Positions 1 to 7,093 of a DNA stretch of 64,000 bases are shown here, in pieces. The stretch lies in contig NZ_BOMH01000059.1 of NCBI RefSeq assembly GCF_016862095.1, positions 62,001 to 126,000 of the forward strand, written 5' to 3'. Each line of letters opens with the position of its first letter. The stretch's first letter is position 1. The notes below the pieces were generated by a model, which had not been told where the DNA came from, made no database searches, and was given only the letters and a program-made list of their open reading frames with translations. Origin of the DNA: Actinoplanes cyaneus (GTDB lineage: Bacteria; Actinomycetota; Actinomycetes; Mycobacteriales; Micromonosporaceae). The position numbers and the translations under genes are program-made.

Positions 1-596
1 CGGACCTGATCGCCGACCAGCCGACGTTCCTGATCGCCGGGCCGTCCCGCTCGGGGCGCAGCACCGCGCTCGCCGTGATGGCCGAGTCGCTGCTGCGCGG
101 CGGGACGGAGCTGGTCGTCGGCGCCCCGCTGCGCTCACCGTTGCGGGAGCTGGCCGGTCGCCCCGGCGTACGGGGAATCGTGACCGACGACAACCCGTCC
201 GCCGACACGCTCGCCGCGCTGGTGGATCCCGGCGCCGGACCGGTGGCCCTGCTGATCGACGACGCCGAGGGCTGGCGCGACTGCGCCGCCCGCGACTGGC
301 TGCGCCAGCTGATCCGGCAGGCGTCCGGGACGAACCGGGCCGTGATCATCGCCGGGGAGGTGTCCGCGGTGGCCGCCGGCTTCTCCGGGTGGCAGGTCGA
401 GGTGAAGAAGAACCGGCGTGGCGCGCTGCTCTCCCCGCCGGCGATGAGCGCCGGCGACCTGATCGGCGTCCGGTTGTCGCGGGCGAACCTCACCGAACGG
501 GTCGTGCCCGGCGTGGCCCGGGTGCACCTGGGGGACGGCACGCTGCGCACCGTCCAGATCCCTCTGCTGGAACCGACAGCGAAAGCGGTGATGTGA
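1..596 (+). CDS. eccC: Type VII secretion ATPase EccC, C-terminal part (5' truncated by window edge)
   Basis: The reading frame is open from the window start (first full codon at base 3) to TGA 594-596, about 198 codons. It begins with a Walker A-like segment (GPSRSGRST), preceded by FLIA, and about 65 residues later has a Walker B-like hydrophobic strand ending LLIDDAEGW. This is the pattern of the last FtsK/SpoIIIE ATPase domain of EccC, the motor of ESX/type VII secretion, which in the family binds the C-terminal tail of WXG100 substrates. The next gene overlaps its stop (ATG at 596) and is WXG100-like, and a mycosin-like gene lies 4 kb downstream, so the context agrees. The N-terminal membrane and first ATPase domains lie outside the window. 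Confidence 0.8.
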   Translation, partial: DLIADQPTFLIAGPSRSGRSTALAVMAESLLRGGTELVVGAPLRSPLRELAGRPGVRGIVTDDNPSADTLAALVDPGAGPVALLIDDAEGWRDCAARDWLRQLIRQASGTNRAVIIAGEVSAVAAGFSGWQVEVKKNRRGALLSPPAMSAGDLIGVRLSRANLTERVVPGVARVHLGDGTLRTVQIPLLEPTAKAVM

Positions 597-874
597 TGGC
601 CGACCTCGTGGTCAAGGACCTGGACGGGCTGGTCAGCGACCTGAACGAGCTGATCAGCCAGTTCGAGGACGCGCTCGACCTGCAGAACGACGAGAAGGGG
701 CAGTGGGGCCAGAACAACGCGAACCTGTCCATGGGTGACTTCGCGGACAACTGGACCGTGCACCGCAACAAGATGGTCGACGCGATGAAGAAGTTCCGCG
801 ACAAGGTCAAGGAGCTCGACGAGGCCTGGACCGAGGCGGAGAAGCAGTTGACCGACAGCATGGAGCAGAAGTGA
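596..874 (+). CDS. WXG100-like small helical protein (putative type VII substrate)
   Basis: A 92-residue, almost wholly helical acidic/basic protein starts at ATG 596 overlapping the eccC stop. It contains a Trp-Gly pair in a central turn (QWGQNN) and a second Trp in GDFADNW, between two amphipathic helices. That is the size and layout of WXG100 (EsxA/EsxB) helical hairpins. The C-terminal end (DEAWTEAEKQL) lacks an obvious YxxxD export signal, so export could depend on a partner. The next gene starts at GTG 871, inside the end of this gene, so the two are translationally coupled and may form a secreted pair. The family call rests on size, WxG and context. Confidence 0.65.
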   Translation: MADLVVKDLDGLVSDLNELISQFEDALDLQNDEKGQWGQNNANLSMGDFADNWTVHRNKMVDAMKKFRDKVKELDEAWTEAEKQLTDSMEQK

Positions 875-2007
875 GCGACGGCCGGATCAAGACGCTCAAG
901 CGCGCTGACCCCGCCGAGATCGACACGGTGCAGAAGCGCTACCAGCACATCTCGGAGACCATCGACGACGCGGTGGCGAAGCTGCAGAAGATCATCGACA
1001 CCGGCAGCGACACGCTGGTGGGGCAGTGGGTGGAACCGCTCCGGAAGGACGCGACCTCCATCCACGACAGCCTGAGCAAGGCCGCCGTGCGCTACCACGA
1101 CGTCGCCACCGAGATCGACCGGTACGAACCGGAGCTGCAGCACGCGATCGACGAGGTGACGGCCGCCGAGAACGAGCAGGACGACGGCACGGCGGCGGTG
1201 AAAAGCGCGGCCGCGATGCCCGATCCGCAGAAGGGACCGGACGGCACCGTCGCGCCGGAGGAACAGCAGAAGGCCGCCGACAAGACGCGCGCCCAGGAGG
1301 AGGCCCAGAGCCGGGTCACCGCGGCCAAGAACCGCCTGGAGGCAGCGCTCGACGCCCTCGACGTCGCCGGCAAGCGCTTCGGCGACGCGGTGAACTGCAA
1401 GAACTACGACGACGGGCTGACCGACTCGCTCAAAGACAAGATCATGGCCGTACTGAAGAAGATCAGTGACATCTTCGCCGTCATCGCCCTGGTCCTGACC
1501 GCGCTCGCGTTCCTGATACCCGGCCTGAACGGGATCGCGATGGCCGCGTTCGTCGTCGGCGCCGTCCTGCTGATCTCCGACACCGCACTGCTGATCGGTG
1601 GCGAGGGCAGCGCGCTCAGTGTCGCGCTCGACGCGGTCGGCCTCGGCATCGGCGGCCTGGCGGCGCGGCTCACCAAGGGCACCAAGGCGCTCGACGACTA
1701 CAAGAAGCTGCTCTCCAAGAAGGTGCCGCCGGTCGGGATCAAACCGCCGCCCAAGGGAGGCCGGCCGATCGGCGTCGGCGATCCCTCCGGATCGTCGTGG
1801 TCGTCCGGGCTGCGGCCGCGCCCCGGGCGGCCCGGCGAAACCGTTCCCACCGGCGCCCCGTCCGGTATTCGCCAACCACCCGTGCCGAAGATCTTCGGGG
1901 CGGGCGCCGGAGCGGTCGACATCCTGAACGGCATGTTCAGCACCGGCGTCGGCCTGATCCTCGGCACCATCCAGGTGCAGCAGAACCCCGTGGTCACCAA
2001 CCGATGA
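871..2007 (+). CDS. Coiled-coil protein with hydrophobic core, putative type VII secreted protein
   Basis: 378 residues, GTG start overlapping the preceding stop by 4 bases. Residues 1 to about 185 are predicted helical and coiled-coil-like, rich in Lys, Glu, Asp and Ala, as in WXG/LXG N-terminal export domains. Residues about 195-255 hold two long hydrophobic segments separated by a short Gly-rich turn. The rest is Pro/Gly-rich and low complexity, ending in a weak hydrophobic stretch. No nuclease, deaminase or other toxin signature was found at the C-terminus, so calling it a polymorphic toxin would be unsupported. Position between a WXG100-like gene and two unknown genes in one overlapping operon suggests it is a substrate or membrane-active effector of this system. 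Function is inferred from architecture only. Confidence 0.55.
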   Translation: MSDGRIKTLKRADPAEIDTVQKRYQHISETIDDAVAKLQKIIDTGSDTLVGQWVEPLRKDATSIHDSLSKAAVRYHDVATEIDRYEPELQHAIDEVTAAENEQDDGTAAVKSAAAMPDPQKGPDGTVAPEEQQKAADKTRAQEEAQSRVTAAKNRLEAALDALDVAGKRFGDAVNCKNYDDGLTDSLKDKIMAVLKKISDIFAVIALVLTALAFLIPGLNGIAMAAFVVGAVLLISDTALLIGGEGSALSVALDAVGLGIGGLAARLTKGTKALDDYKKLLSKKVPPVGIKPPPKGGRPIGVGDPSGSSWSSGLRPRPGRPGETVPTGAPSGIRQPPVPKIFGAGAGAVDILNGMFSTGVGLILGTIQVQQNPVVTNR

Positions 2008-2603
2008 CCGGGCAGATCCCGTCCGTGTCCTGGTTCTGGGACTGGGTGCCGGCCGCCGACAGCGACGCCACCGGGTGGCCCGAGTCCGTGGCCGCCCTGG
2101 TCGACGGCTGGACCGGCGCCACCGTGGGCGCGGCGATGGCCGGTGACCTGCTGGCGCACGCCGCCGGCCTGGCCCCGAACCGCCGCCTGATGTGGGGCGC
2201 GGGCTTCCTCGGTGAATGGGTCCGCTGGCTGCCCCTGGTCGCGATCGTCGAATTCCGGCAGCCGATGCCCGGCGACTCCGCGTACCTGATGGGCGCCGTC
2301 GGCGCGGAGGGCTTCGAGGACGACGTCCGCGAACCGGACGTCGAATACCTGAGCACGGCGCACGGTGACGCGATCCGGGTGCTGGCCCTGACCCGGTCCG
2401 GGGACGGCAGCGTCCACGGCCGGGTCGACGCCGCCCTGCGCCTGGAACGGCCTGCCGGTGACCTCGACGTCCTGCTGACCACCCGCGCCGACGACCTCGG
2501 CCGGCTCGCGGTGATCGGCGACGGGATGGACGCGCTGCTGACCATGATCGCCGACCAGTCGCCGGAGCTGCGCCTGATCACCGCCGGGACGGACGTACCG
2601 TGA
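2004..2603 (+). CDS. Unknown type VII-locus protein (199 aa)
   Basis: ATG at 2004 overlaps the stop of the upstream gene (ATGA), and its own stop is overlapped by the next gene. The 199-residue product has no signal peptide or long membrane segment. It begins with an aromatic-rich stretch (VSWFWDWVP) and has alternating beta-like segments through the middle and C-terminus. I do not recognise a family. Because it is locked into the overlapping operon between the putative substrate and the next unknown gene, a cytosolic accessory role (for example chaperone or regulatory subunit) is plausible but is inference from position. Confidence 0.6.
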   Translation: MTGQIPSVSWFWDWVPAADSDATGWPESVAALVDGWTGATVGAAMAGDLLAHAAGLAPNRRLMWGAGFLGEWVRWLPLVAIVEFRQPMPGDSAYLMGAVGAEGFEDDVREPDVEYLSTAHGDAIRVLALTRSGDGSVHGRVDAALRLERPAGDLDVLLTTRADDLGRLAVIGDGMDALLTMIADQSPELRLITAGTDVP

Positions 2604-3232
2604 TCGATGTCGATTTGATCCTGCCCAGTGGCTGGGTGTACCTGCCCACCACGCCCGGCCTGGCCCGGCTGCGGAAGCGGACCATCGACGGGATCGTGCG
2701 CCAGGCGCTGCCCGACACGTTGCCGCGCGACAAGGCCGGCCCGTGGCGGCGGATGCTGCACGCCGAGCTCACCCAGGCCACCGACGAGGCCGAACGGCAG
2801 GGCGCCCGGGCCGTGGTCATGCCGACCACCGAGATGCACGGCATGCGCCTGCCCGGCACGCTGGTGCTGTCGATCATCGAGGACGACGGCGACATCCCGG
2901 ACCCGCGGCAGGTGCTCGACGGGCTCCTCGCCGACGCCGGCGCCGACGGGTCGGCCCTGGACATCGGCGGCTGCCCGGCAGTCCGGATCAGCCGGCTCGT
3001 CGACGCCGACAAGATCAAGCGCACTTCTCCCGCCGTACGCGTGAGCTACTACATCGCAGCGCCCGGCGCACCCGGCGTGTGGGGCCTGCTGACGTTCACC
3101 GTCCTCACCGACGGTGACGCCGACGCCGAACCGGTGCAGGCGATCGTCCTGCTCTTCGACATGGTCGTCAGCACCCTGCGCTGGTCCGACCGGGTCGACG
3201 TCCCGACCGAGGACGAGTTGCTCGCCCGATGA
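2600..3232 (+). CDS. Unknown type VII-locus protein (210 aa)
   Basis: GTG start at 2600 overlaps the previous stop by 4 bases. The 210-residue protein is soluble with no signal peptide. It starts with a strand-rich block (GWVYLPTTPG), a helical segment, then several predicted strands. The shape is similar to that of the upstream neighbour (both end in a long beta-rich half), which raises the possibility that the two are distant paralogues or partners. I do not recognise the family. It is probably a cytosolic component specific to this actinomycete type VII locus; the evidence is the unbroken operon. Confidence 0.6.
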   Translation: MIDVDLILPSGWVYLPTTPGLARLRKRTIDGIVRQALPDTLPRDKAGPWRRMLHAELTQATDEAERQGARAVVMPTTEMHGMRLPGTLVLSIIEDDGDIPDPRQVLDGLLADAGADGSALDIGGCPAVRISRLVDADKIKRTSPAVRVSYYIAAPGAPGVWGLLTFTVLTDGDADAEPVQAIVLLFDMVVSTLRWSDRVDVPTEDELLAR

Positions 3233-3243
3233 AAGGAAACCCC

Positions 3244-4878
3244 GTGTCCCGTACGCCGAGGCTGAGCCGCCCGGTGACGCTGGGCGCCCTGCTGGCGCTC
3301 GCCGCCGTGCTCGCCGGCGGAGGATTCGTGGCCCGGCAGGCAGCCGGCGCCGCGCAACCCCGGGCCGGCGCGCGGCTCTCCGCACCGGACGTGCGGATCG
3401 TCGTGAACGCGGCGTCGTCCTGCCCCGCGCTGACCCCCGCCCGGCTCGCCGGGCAGGTCATGGCCGCGTCGTACTTCGGTGACCAGCCGGTCCCGGAGAT
3501 GCGCACCGGCGGCCGTACCGGGGTGGCGGCGCTGACCGCCGACCAGTGGCAGCGCAACCAGCCCAGCCCGGAAGCCTCTCCCACCGACCGTGAGGCCGCG
3601 ATCACCGCGCTCGCCCACCTGATGTGCCGGCAGATCGGCCAGGCCCGCGCGGTCCGCTCCGGCGACGACCCGTGGCACCTGGCGCTCGCCGCCTATCAGG
3701 TCGGCATGGACCAGGTCGCCGCCGCGGGCCGCATCCCGGACGCCGCCGGCGACTACGTGCGGACCGTCGAGGGCTACGCCGCCTGGTATGCGGCACAACC
3801 CGCGCTGGCCACCGGCGGCGCGGCACCGTCCACCCCCGCGACGGGCGAGATCGTCGCCGTCCCGGACCAGGACGTGGCCGCGGTCGTCGCCGCGGGCAGC
3901 ATCTGCCCGGAGATGCCGCCGGCCCGGATCGCGGCGCAGATCATGGCGACGTCCGGATTCGACGCCGACCGGCTCGGCCCGGCCGGCGAGCAGGGCGTCG
4001 CCGGGTTCCTGCCCCAGGTGTGGACGGCGACCGTGAGCGGCGCCGCGCAGAAGTCGCCGTGGGACCCGGCCGTGGCCATCCCGGCGCTCGGCGCCACCAT
4101 GTGCAAGCTGGTGAAACAGGGTGGCGGGAAGTACGACGCCGCGCTCGCCGCGTTCACGTACGGCACCGGCGCCACGACCGCCACGCTGCTCGCCGCCGTG
4201 ACCCGGGCGCAGAGCGAGTACACGGCGGACACCCGCCTTGCCGGCAAGACCACCGGTCCGGTCGAGACGCTGCGGCCGGTCACCCCCACCTCGGCGGCAC
4301 CGGCCCGGACGGCGCCGGCTCAAGCAGCGCCGGCCCAGGCGGTCGACGACGACCAGCCGCCCCTCAAGGGCGCGGACGGTGGCTCGGGCGGCCCTTACGG
4401 CCCGTACTTCCTGCAGAACCTCACCACCCGCGACTGCATCGACCGGTCCCGGCACGACGCCATGGTCGACGGCGGCAGCGTGAACCAGTCCGCCTGCTCC
4501 GCGGCTGCCGGCTCCACCGAGCAGTGGACGTTCGAGCCGCGCGGGACCGACAAGAGGACCGACGACGAGCTCTACTGGATCCGGAACGTCTCGGACAAGC
4601 TCTGCGTCGACCCGCCCGGCGCCGGGACCTACCCGTCGAGCAGCGTGCTGAGCGAGACCGGCTGCGCCGAGGACGACAACCAGCTGTTCCGGCTGGAGAA
4701 GCGGCTCGTCGACGACGGCCGGCAGTACTACTGGCTGCACAACACGGCCACCGACATGTGCATCGACGTTCCCGGCGCGGGAAACGGCGGTGCCGGCGTA
4801 CGGCTGGCGCTCGTCCCGTGCATGGCCGGCGACGACCACGAATGGGCCCTCACCAAGAACCCGGAGTCCTCCCGATGA
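3244..4878 (+). CDS. Secreted tandem lytic-transglycosylase-like (catalytic Glu missing) protein with ricin-type lectin domain
   Basis: GTG 3244 is preceded by AAAGGA at good spacing; an in-frame ATG at 3229 overlapping the upstream stop is the alternative. A signal peptide or N-terminal anchor covers the first about 35 residues. Two repeated modules follow, starting SCPALTPARLAGQV and ICPEMPPARIAAQI, each followed by a GxxGVA.. segment and a Trp, then LAAY-like sequence. This order matches actinobacterial SLT/GH23 domains. The family has Glu in the E-S-G-F/W motif; here the aligned residues are Ala (codon 3466-3468) and Thr (codon 3949-3951). A Pro/Ala linker leads to a C-terminal ricin B-type domain of about 150 residues with QW/LF/EW repeats and paired Cys. 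Probably a wall-binding, non-catalytic component of the type VII locus. The loss of Glu is seen by eye alignment only. Confidence 0.65.
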   Translation: MSRTPRLSRPVTLGALLALAAVLAGGGFVARQAAGAAQPRAGARLSAPDVRIVVNAASSCPALTPARLAGQVMAASYFGDQPVPEMRTGGRTGVAALTADQWQRNQPSPEASPTDREAAITALAHLMCRQIGQARAVRSGDDPWHLALAAYQVGMDQVAAAGRIPDAAGDYVRTVEGYAAWYAAQPALATGGAAPSTPATGEIVAVPDQDVAAVVAAGSICPEMPPARIAAQIMATSGFDADRLGPAGEQGVAGFLPQVWTATVSGAAQKSPWDPAVAIPALGATMCKLVKQGGGKYDAALAAFTYGTGATTATLLAAVTRAQSEYTADTRLAGKTTGPVETLRPVTPTSAAPARTAPAQAAPAQAVDDDQPPLKGADGGSGGPYGPYFLQNLTTRDCIDRSRHDAMVDGGSVNQSACSAAAGSTEQWTFEPRGTDKRTDDELYWIRNVSDKLCVDPPGAGTYPSSSVLSETGCAEDDNQLFRLEKRLVDDGRQYYWLHNTATDMCIDVPGAGNGGAGVRLALVPCMAGDDHEWALTKNPESSR

Positions 4879-6200
4879 CGAACCGGACGACGGTCCGCAC
4901 GGCAACGGTCGCCGTCCTGGTGGCAGCGGTGACCGGCGTGAGCGCGGTGCCCGCCGCGGCCGCGACCAGCACCGAGGTGTCCTACACGGTCACCGGCGCC
5001 TACCAGGACAAACCCGAGAACCTCCGCGAGATCGCGGAACGCTTCCTCGGCGACGGCAACCGGGCCGGCGAGATCCTGCGCCTCAACGCCGGCCGCATCC
5101 AGTGGGACGACGAGCGGCTCACCGACGCGAGCCGGCTGCACGAGGGCTGGATCCTGCGCCTGCCGTGGGACGCCGCCGGCGCCGAACTGCGGTACGGCAA
5201 GATCCCGGAGGAGACCGCCGACTCGACCTGTGCCAAGCAGGCGGGCGCTGCCGCCCCGGCGGACCGGACACAACTCCGGCCGCCGCTGAGCGAGGCCTGG
5301 TCCCGGGCGGACGGCACGGGCATCACGGTCGCGATCCTCGGCTCCGGGGTGGACGGCGCGGCTCACGGGCTGGCCGGCCGGGTCACCCCGGGCGCCGACA
5401 TGGCCGCGGGCACCGGCCGTGGCGACCTGAGCTGCGAGGGCACGGCCACCACCCTGGCCGGGATCGTCGCCGGCGACCGCGAGCACTCCGGCATCGCGCC
5501 GCAGGCCCGGATCCTGCCGCTCAAGACCGGCGGCGACAACATCGTTTCCGGTACGGCGGTGAGAGCCATCGGCGTCGCCGCCGAGTCGGGCGCCCAGGTG
5601 CTGCTCATCGGTGGTCAGGTGGACGCCGACGACACGGCGGTGGTGACCGCGATCCGCGACGCGATCGCCCACGACGTGGTCGTCGTCGTGCCCGCGACCG
5701 TGCCGCTGGAACCGGTGGACGGCCTGCTCCTCGCCGGCGCGGACACCGGCACGCCGCCCGAGGTGGCGGCGCCCGGCGCGGCCGACCCCGCCGGAGACGG
5801 CGCGGGCATCGGAACCGACTACGCCGCGGCGTTCGTGGCGGGCACCGTCGCACTGGTCCGCTCCGCCCACCCCGGACTGCACGCCGCCGACGCCGCCCGG
5901 CAGGTGCGGGCCACGGCCGTCGACGGTGTCGTCAACCCGGCTGCGGCGGTGACCTCCGGGACACCCGCGAATGCGACCTGGACGACGCCGTCCAGCGGGC
6001 TCAGAACGCTGAGCACGGTGCTGATCTGGGCCGGAGCCGTACTGGCCGCGCTGGTCGTGCTGGCGTTCCTGCTGCCCGGCCCGGCGGGGGCGCTCAGCCG
6101 CCGCCTGGCACACCGGCGTGCGCTGGCGGCCCGGGCCAGGATGACCGGCGACAGCAACGACCCGTTCTGGCAGCCGCCGGACCCGGCCCGGATGGACTGA
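4875..6200 (+). CDS. LysM-mycosin (S8 subtilase fold) with all catalytic residues apparently lost
   Basis: 441 residues, ATG 4875 overlapping the upstream stop. Order: signal peptide (1-30), LysM-like domain (about 36-98, ending GWILRLPWD), subtilase domain (about 135-355), C-terminal TM helix (about 380-402) and short cytosolic tail. The fold matches mycosins (MycP), the membrane-anchored proteases of ESX systems. However, the Asp of the D-T-G motif is Gly156 (ILGSGVD), the His of the G-H-G-T motif is Thr190 (CEGTAT), the Ser of G-T-S is Asp315 (GTDYAA), and the oxyanion Asn region reads VVPAT. So it should be proteolytically inactive. MycP is known to stabilise the ESX membrane complex independently of proteolysis; this copy may keep only that role, with wall binding by LysM. 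A second, active mycosin could exist outside the window. Confidence 0.8.
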   Translation: MTNRTTVRTATVAVLVAAVTGVSAVPAAAATSTEVSYTVTGAYQDKPENLREIAERFLGDGNRAGEILRLNAGRIQWDDERLTDASRLHEGWILRLPWDAAGAELRYGKIPEETADSTCAKQAGAAAPADRTQLRPPLSEAWSRADGTGITVAILGSGVDGAAHGLAGRVTPGADMAAGTGRGDLSCEGTATTLAGIVAGDREHSGIAPQARILPLKTGGDNIVSGTAVRAIGVAAESGAQVLLIGGQVDADDTAVVTAIRDAIAHDVVVVVPATVPLEPVDGLLLAGADTGTPPEVAAPGAADPAGDGAGIGTDYAAAFVAGTVALVRSAHPGLHAADAARQVRATAVDGVVNPAAAVTSGTPANATWTTPSSGLRTLSTVLIWAGAVLAALVVLAFLLPGPAGALSRRLAHRRALAARARMTGDSNDPFWQPPDPARMD

Positions 6201-6645
6201 CCCCGGCCTTCCACGCGGTGGAACCAACGGCACGCGCTCTCAGTCTGTCGTTCAACCTCCGCTCCTCACCCGACGTTACGGCGGCGCGAGGGTTCTGGCT
6301 GGTCGTCACCGTGGTTGCCGCGGCGGCCACACGACCACGGTGAACGCCAGCCGGAAGCGCGCTGGTTCCGACCGTGGTGATCCGCCGCGATGACCACCGT
6401 GGAAACCAGCCGTGAGCCGCAGACTGGTCGTCACCCTGGTGTTGCTCCGTCGGTAGCCACGGTGAGCCAGCCGGCAGGCGTGAGCCGCGCCCTGGCCGGC
6501 GCCGGAGCGGAGCTGGCGGAGGCTTGGCGGGCCACCACGGGTATCACGGCGACCGCGGCTTGGCATGGTGCAACCCCGCGGCTGACGGACCGGGGCTATC
6601 AGGGGTCGATCGGGCGCTCAGCGGAACAACTTACTGATGCCCGTC
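6201..6645. repeat. Gene-free gap with three successive imperfect hairpins (6297-6476)
   Basis: No convincing gene. Three inverted repeats follow each other: 6297-6352 (arms GGCTGG and TCACCGTGGT pair exactly with ACCACGGTGA and CCAGCC around a 3-base internal loop), about 6361-6412 (arms beginning GCTGGTT and ending AACCAGC, about 18 of 22 matched) and about 6424-6476 (CTGGTCGTCACC versus GGTGAGCCAG, weaker). The repeated arm theme is GGCTGGT..TCACCGTGG. The cluster lies just after the type VII operon and may act as a terminator, or may be a small repeat family. Confidence 0.6.
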
Positions 6646-6957
6646 TCACGTAAGGCCATAAAGCCGATTCAGGTCGAGGAGATGATGCCCGGCCACTGAA
6701 CCGCCCGGCACGTCGAGGACCAGCACGAGGAACACGTTGGGTGTCTCGCATTCCACGAGCACGTGCTGGAGCGCCGTCCCGGGCATGTTCCAGGCGTGGG
6801 GCACCCGTCCCTCCGAGAAGTCATGCCCGCCGAAGTGTTCCGGAGGAATGGCCTCGAAGTACTCCCAGAAGTCGAACGGCGGCGCCATGTCCAGATCGAC
6901 AGGCTCCGGCTCCGGGACGTGGGTGGCCTTGAACTCCTCGTCACTGAGCCTGCGCAT
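6646..6957 (-). CDS. Small hypothetical protein (103 aa)
   Basis: A compact acidic protein of 103 residues that begins MRRLSDEEFKA and has an aromatic-rich centre (DFWEYFEAIPPEHF) followed by a strand-rich C-terminal half. No signal peptide or membrane segment. I do not recognise the family. It stands alone between the hairpin cluster and the ABC1 kinase. Codon use (strong third-position GC) supports it as real rather than the overlapping plus-strand frames. Confidence 0.6.
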   Translation of the reverse strand: MRRLSDEEFKATHVPEPEPVDLDMAPPFDFWEYFEAIPPEHFGGHDFSEGRVPHAWNMPGTALQHVLVECETPNVFLVLVLDVPGGSVAGHHLLDLNRLYGLT

Positions 6958-7093
6958 CCCATCAGGATGTCAGGGCTACCGTTCGCGATCGCCTGCGCGC
7001 CGTGACCAGCCCGGCACCGGAGCGGGGTCGGCGGGGATCATGGCGGGTGACCGCGGCTGGGCAAGCCGCACCCCCTCGGTTGATGGCTTATGC

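Noticed and set aside
871-2007. Polymorphic toxin effector
   Set aside because: N-terminal architecture fits a type VII substrate, but no toxin domain or adjacent immunity gene was found.
6390-6653. An 87-codon plus-strand frame in the hairpin gap
   Set aside because: It overlaps the inverted repeats, has no ribosome site and no recognisable sequence pattern.
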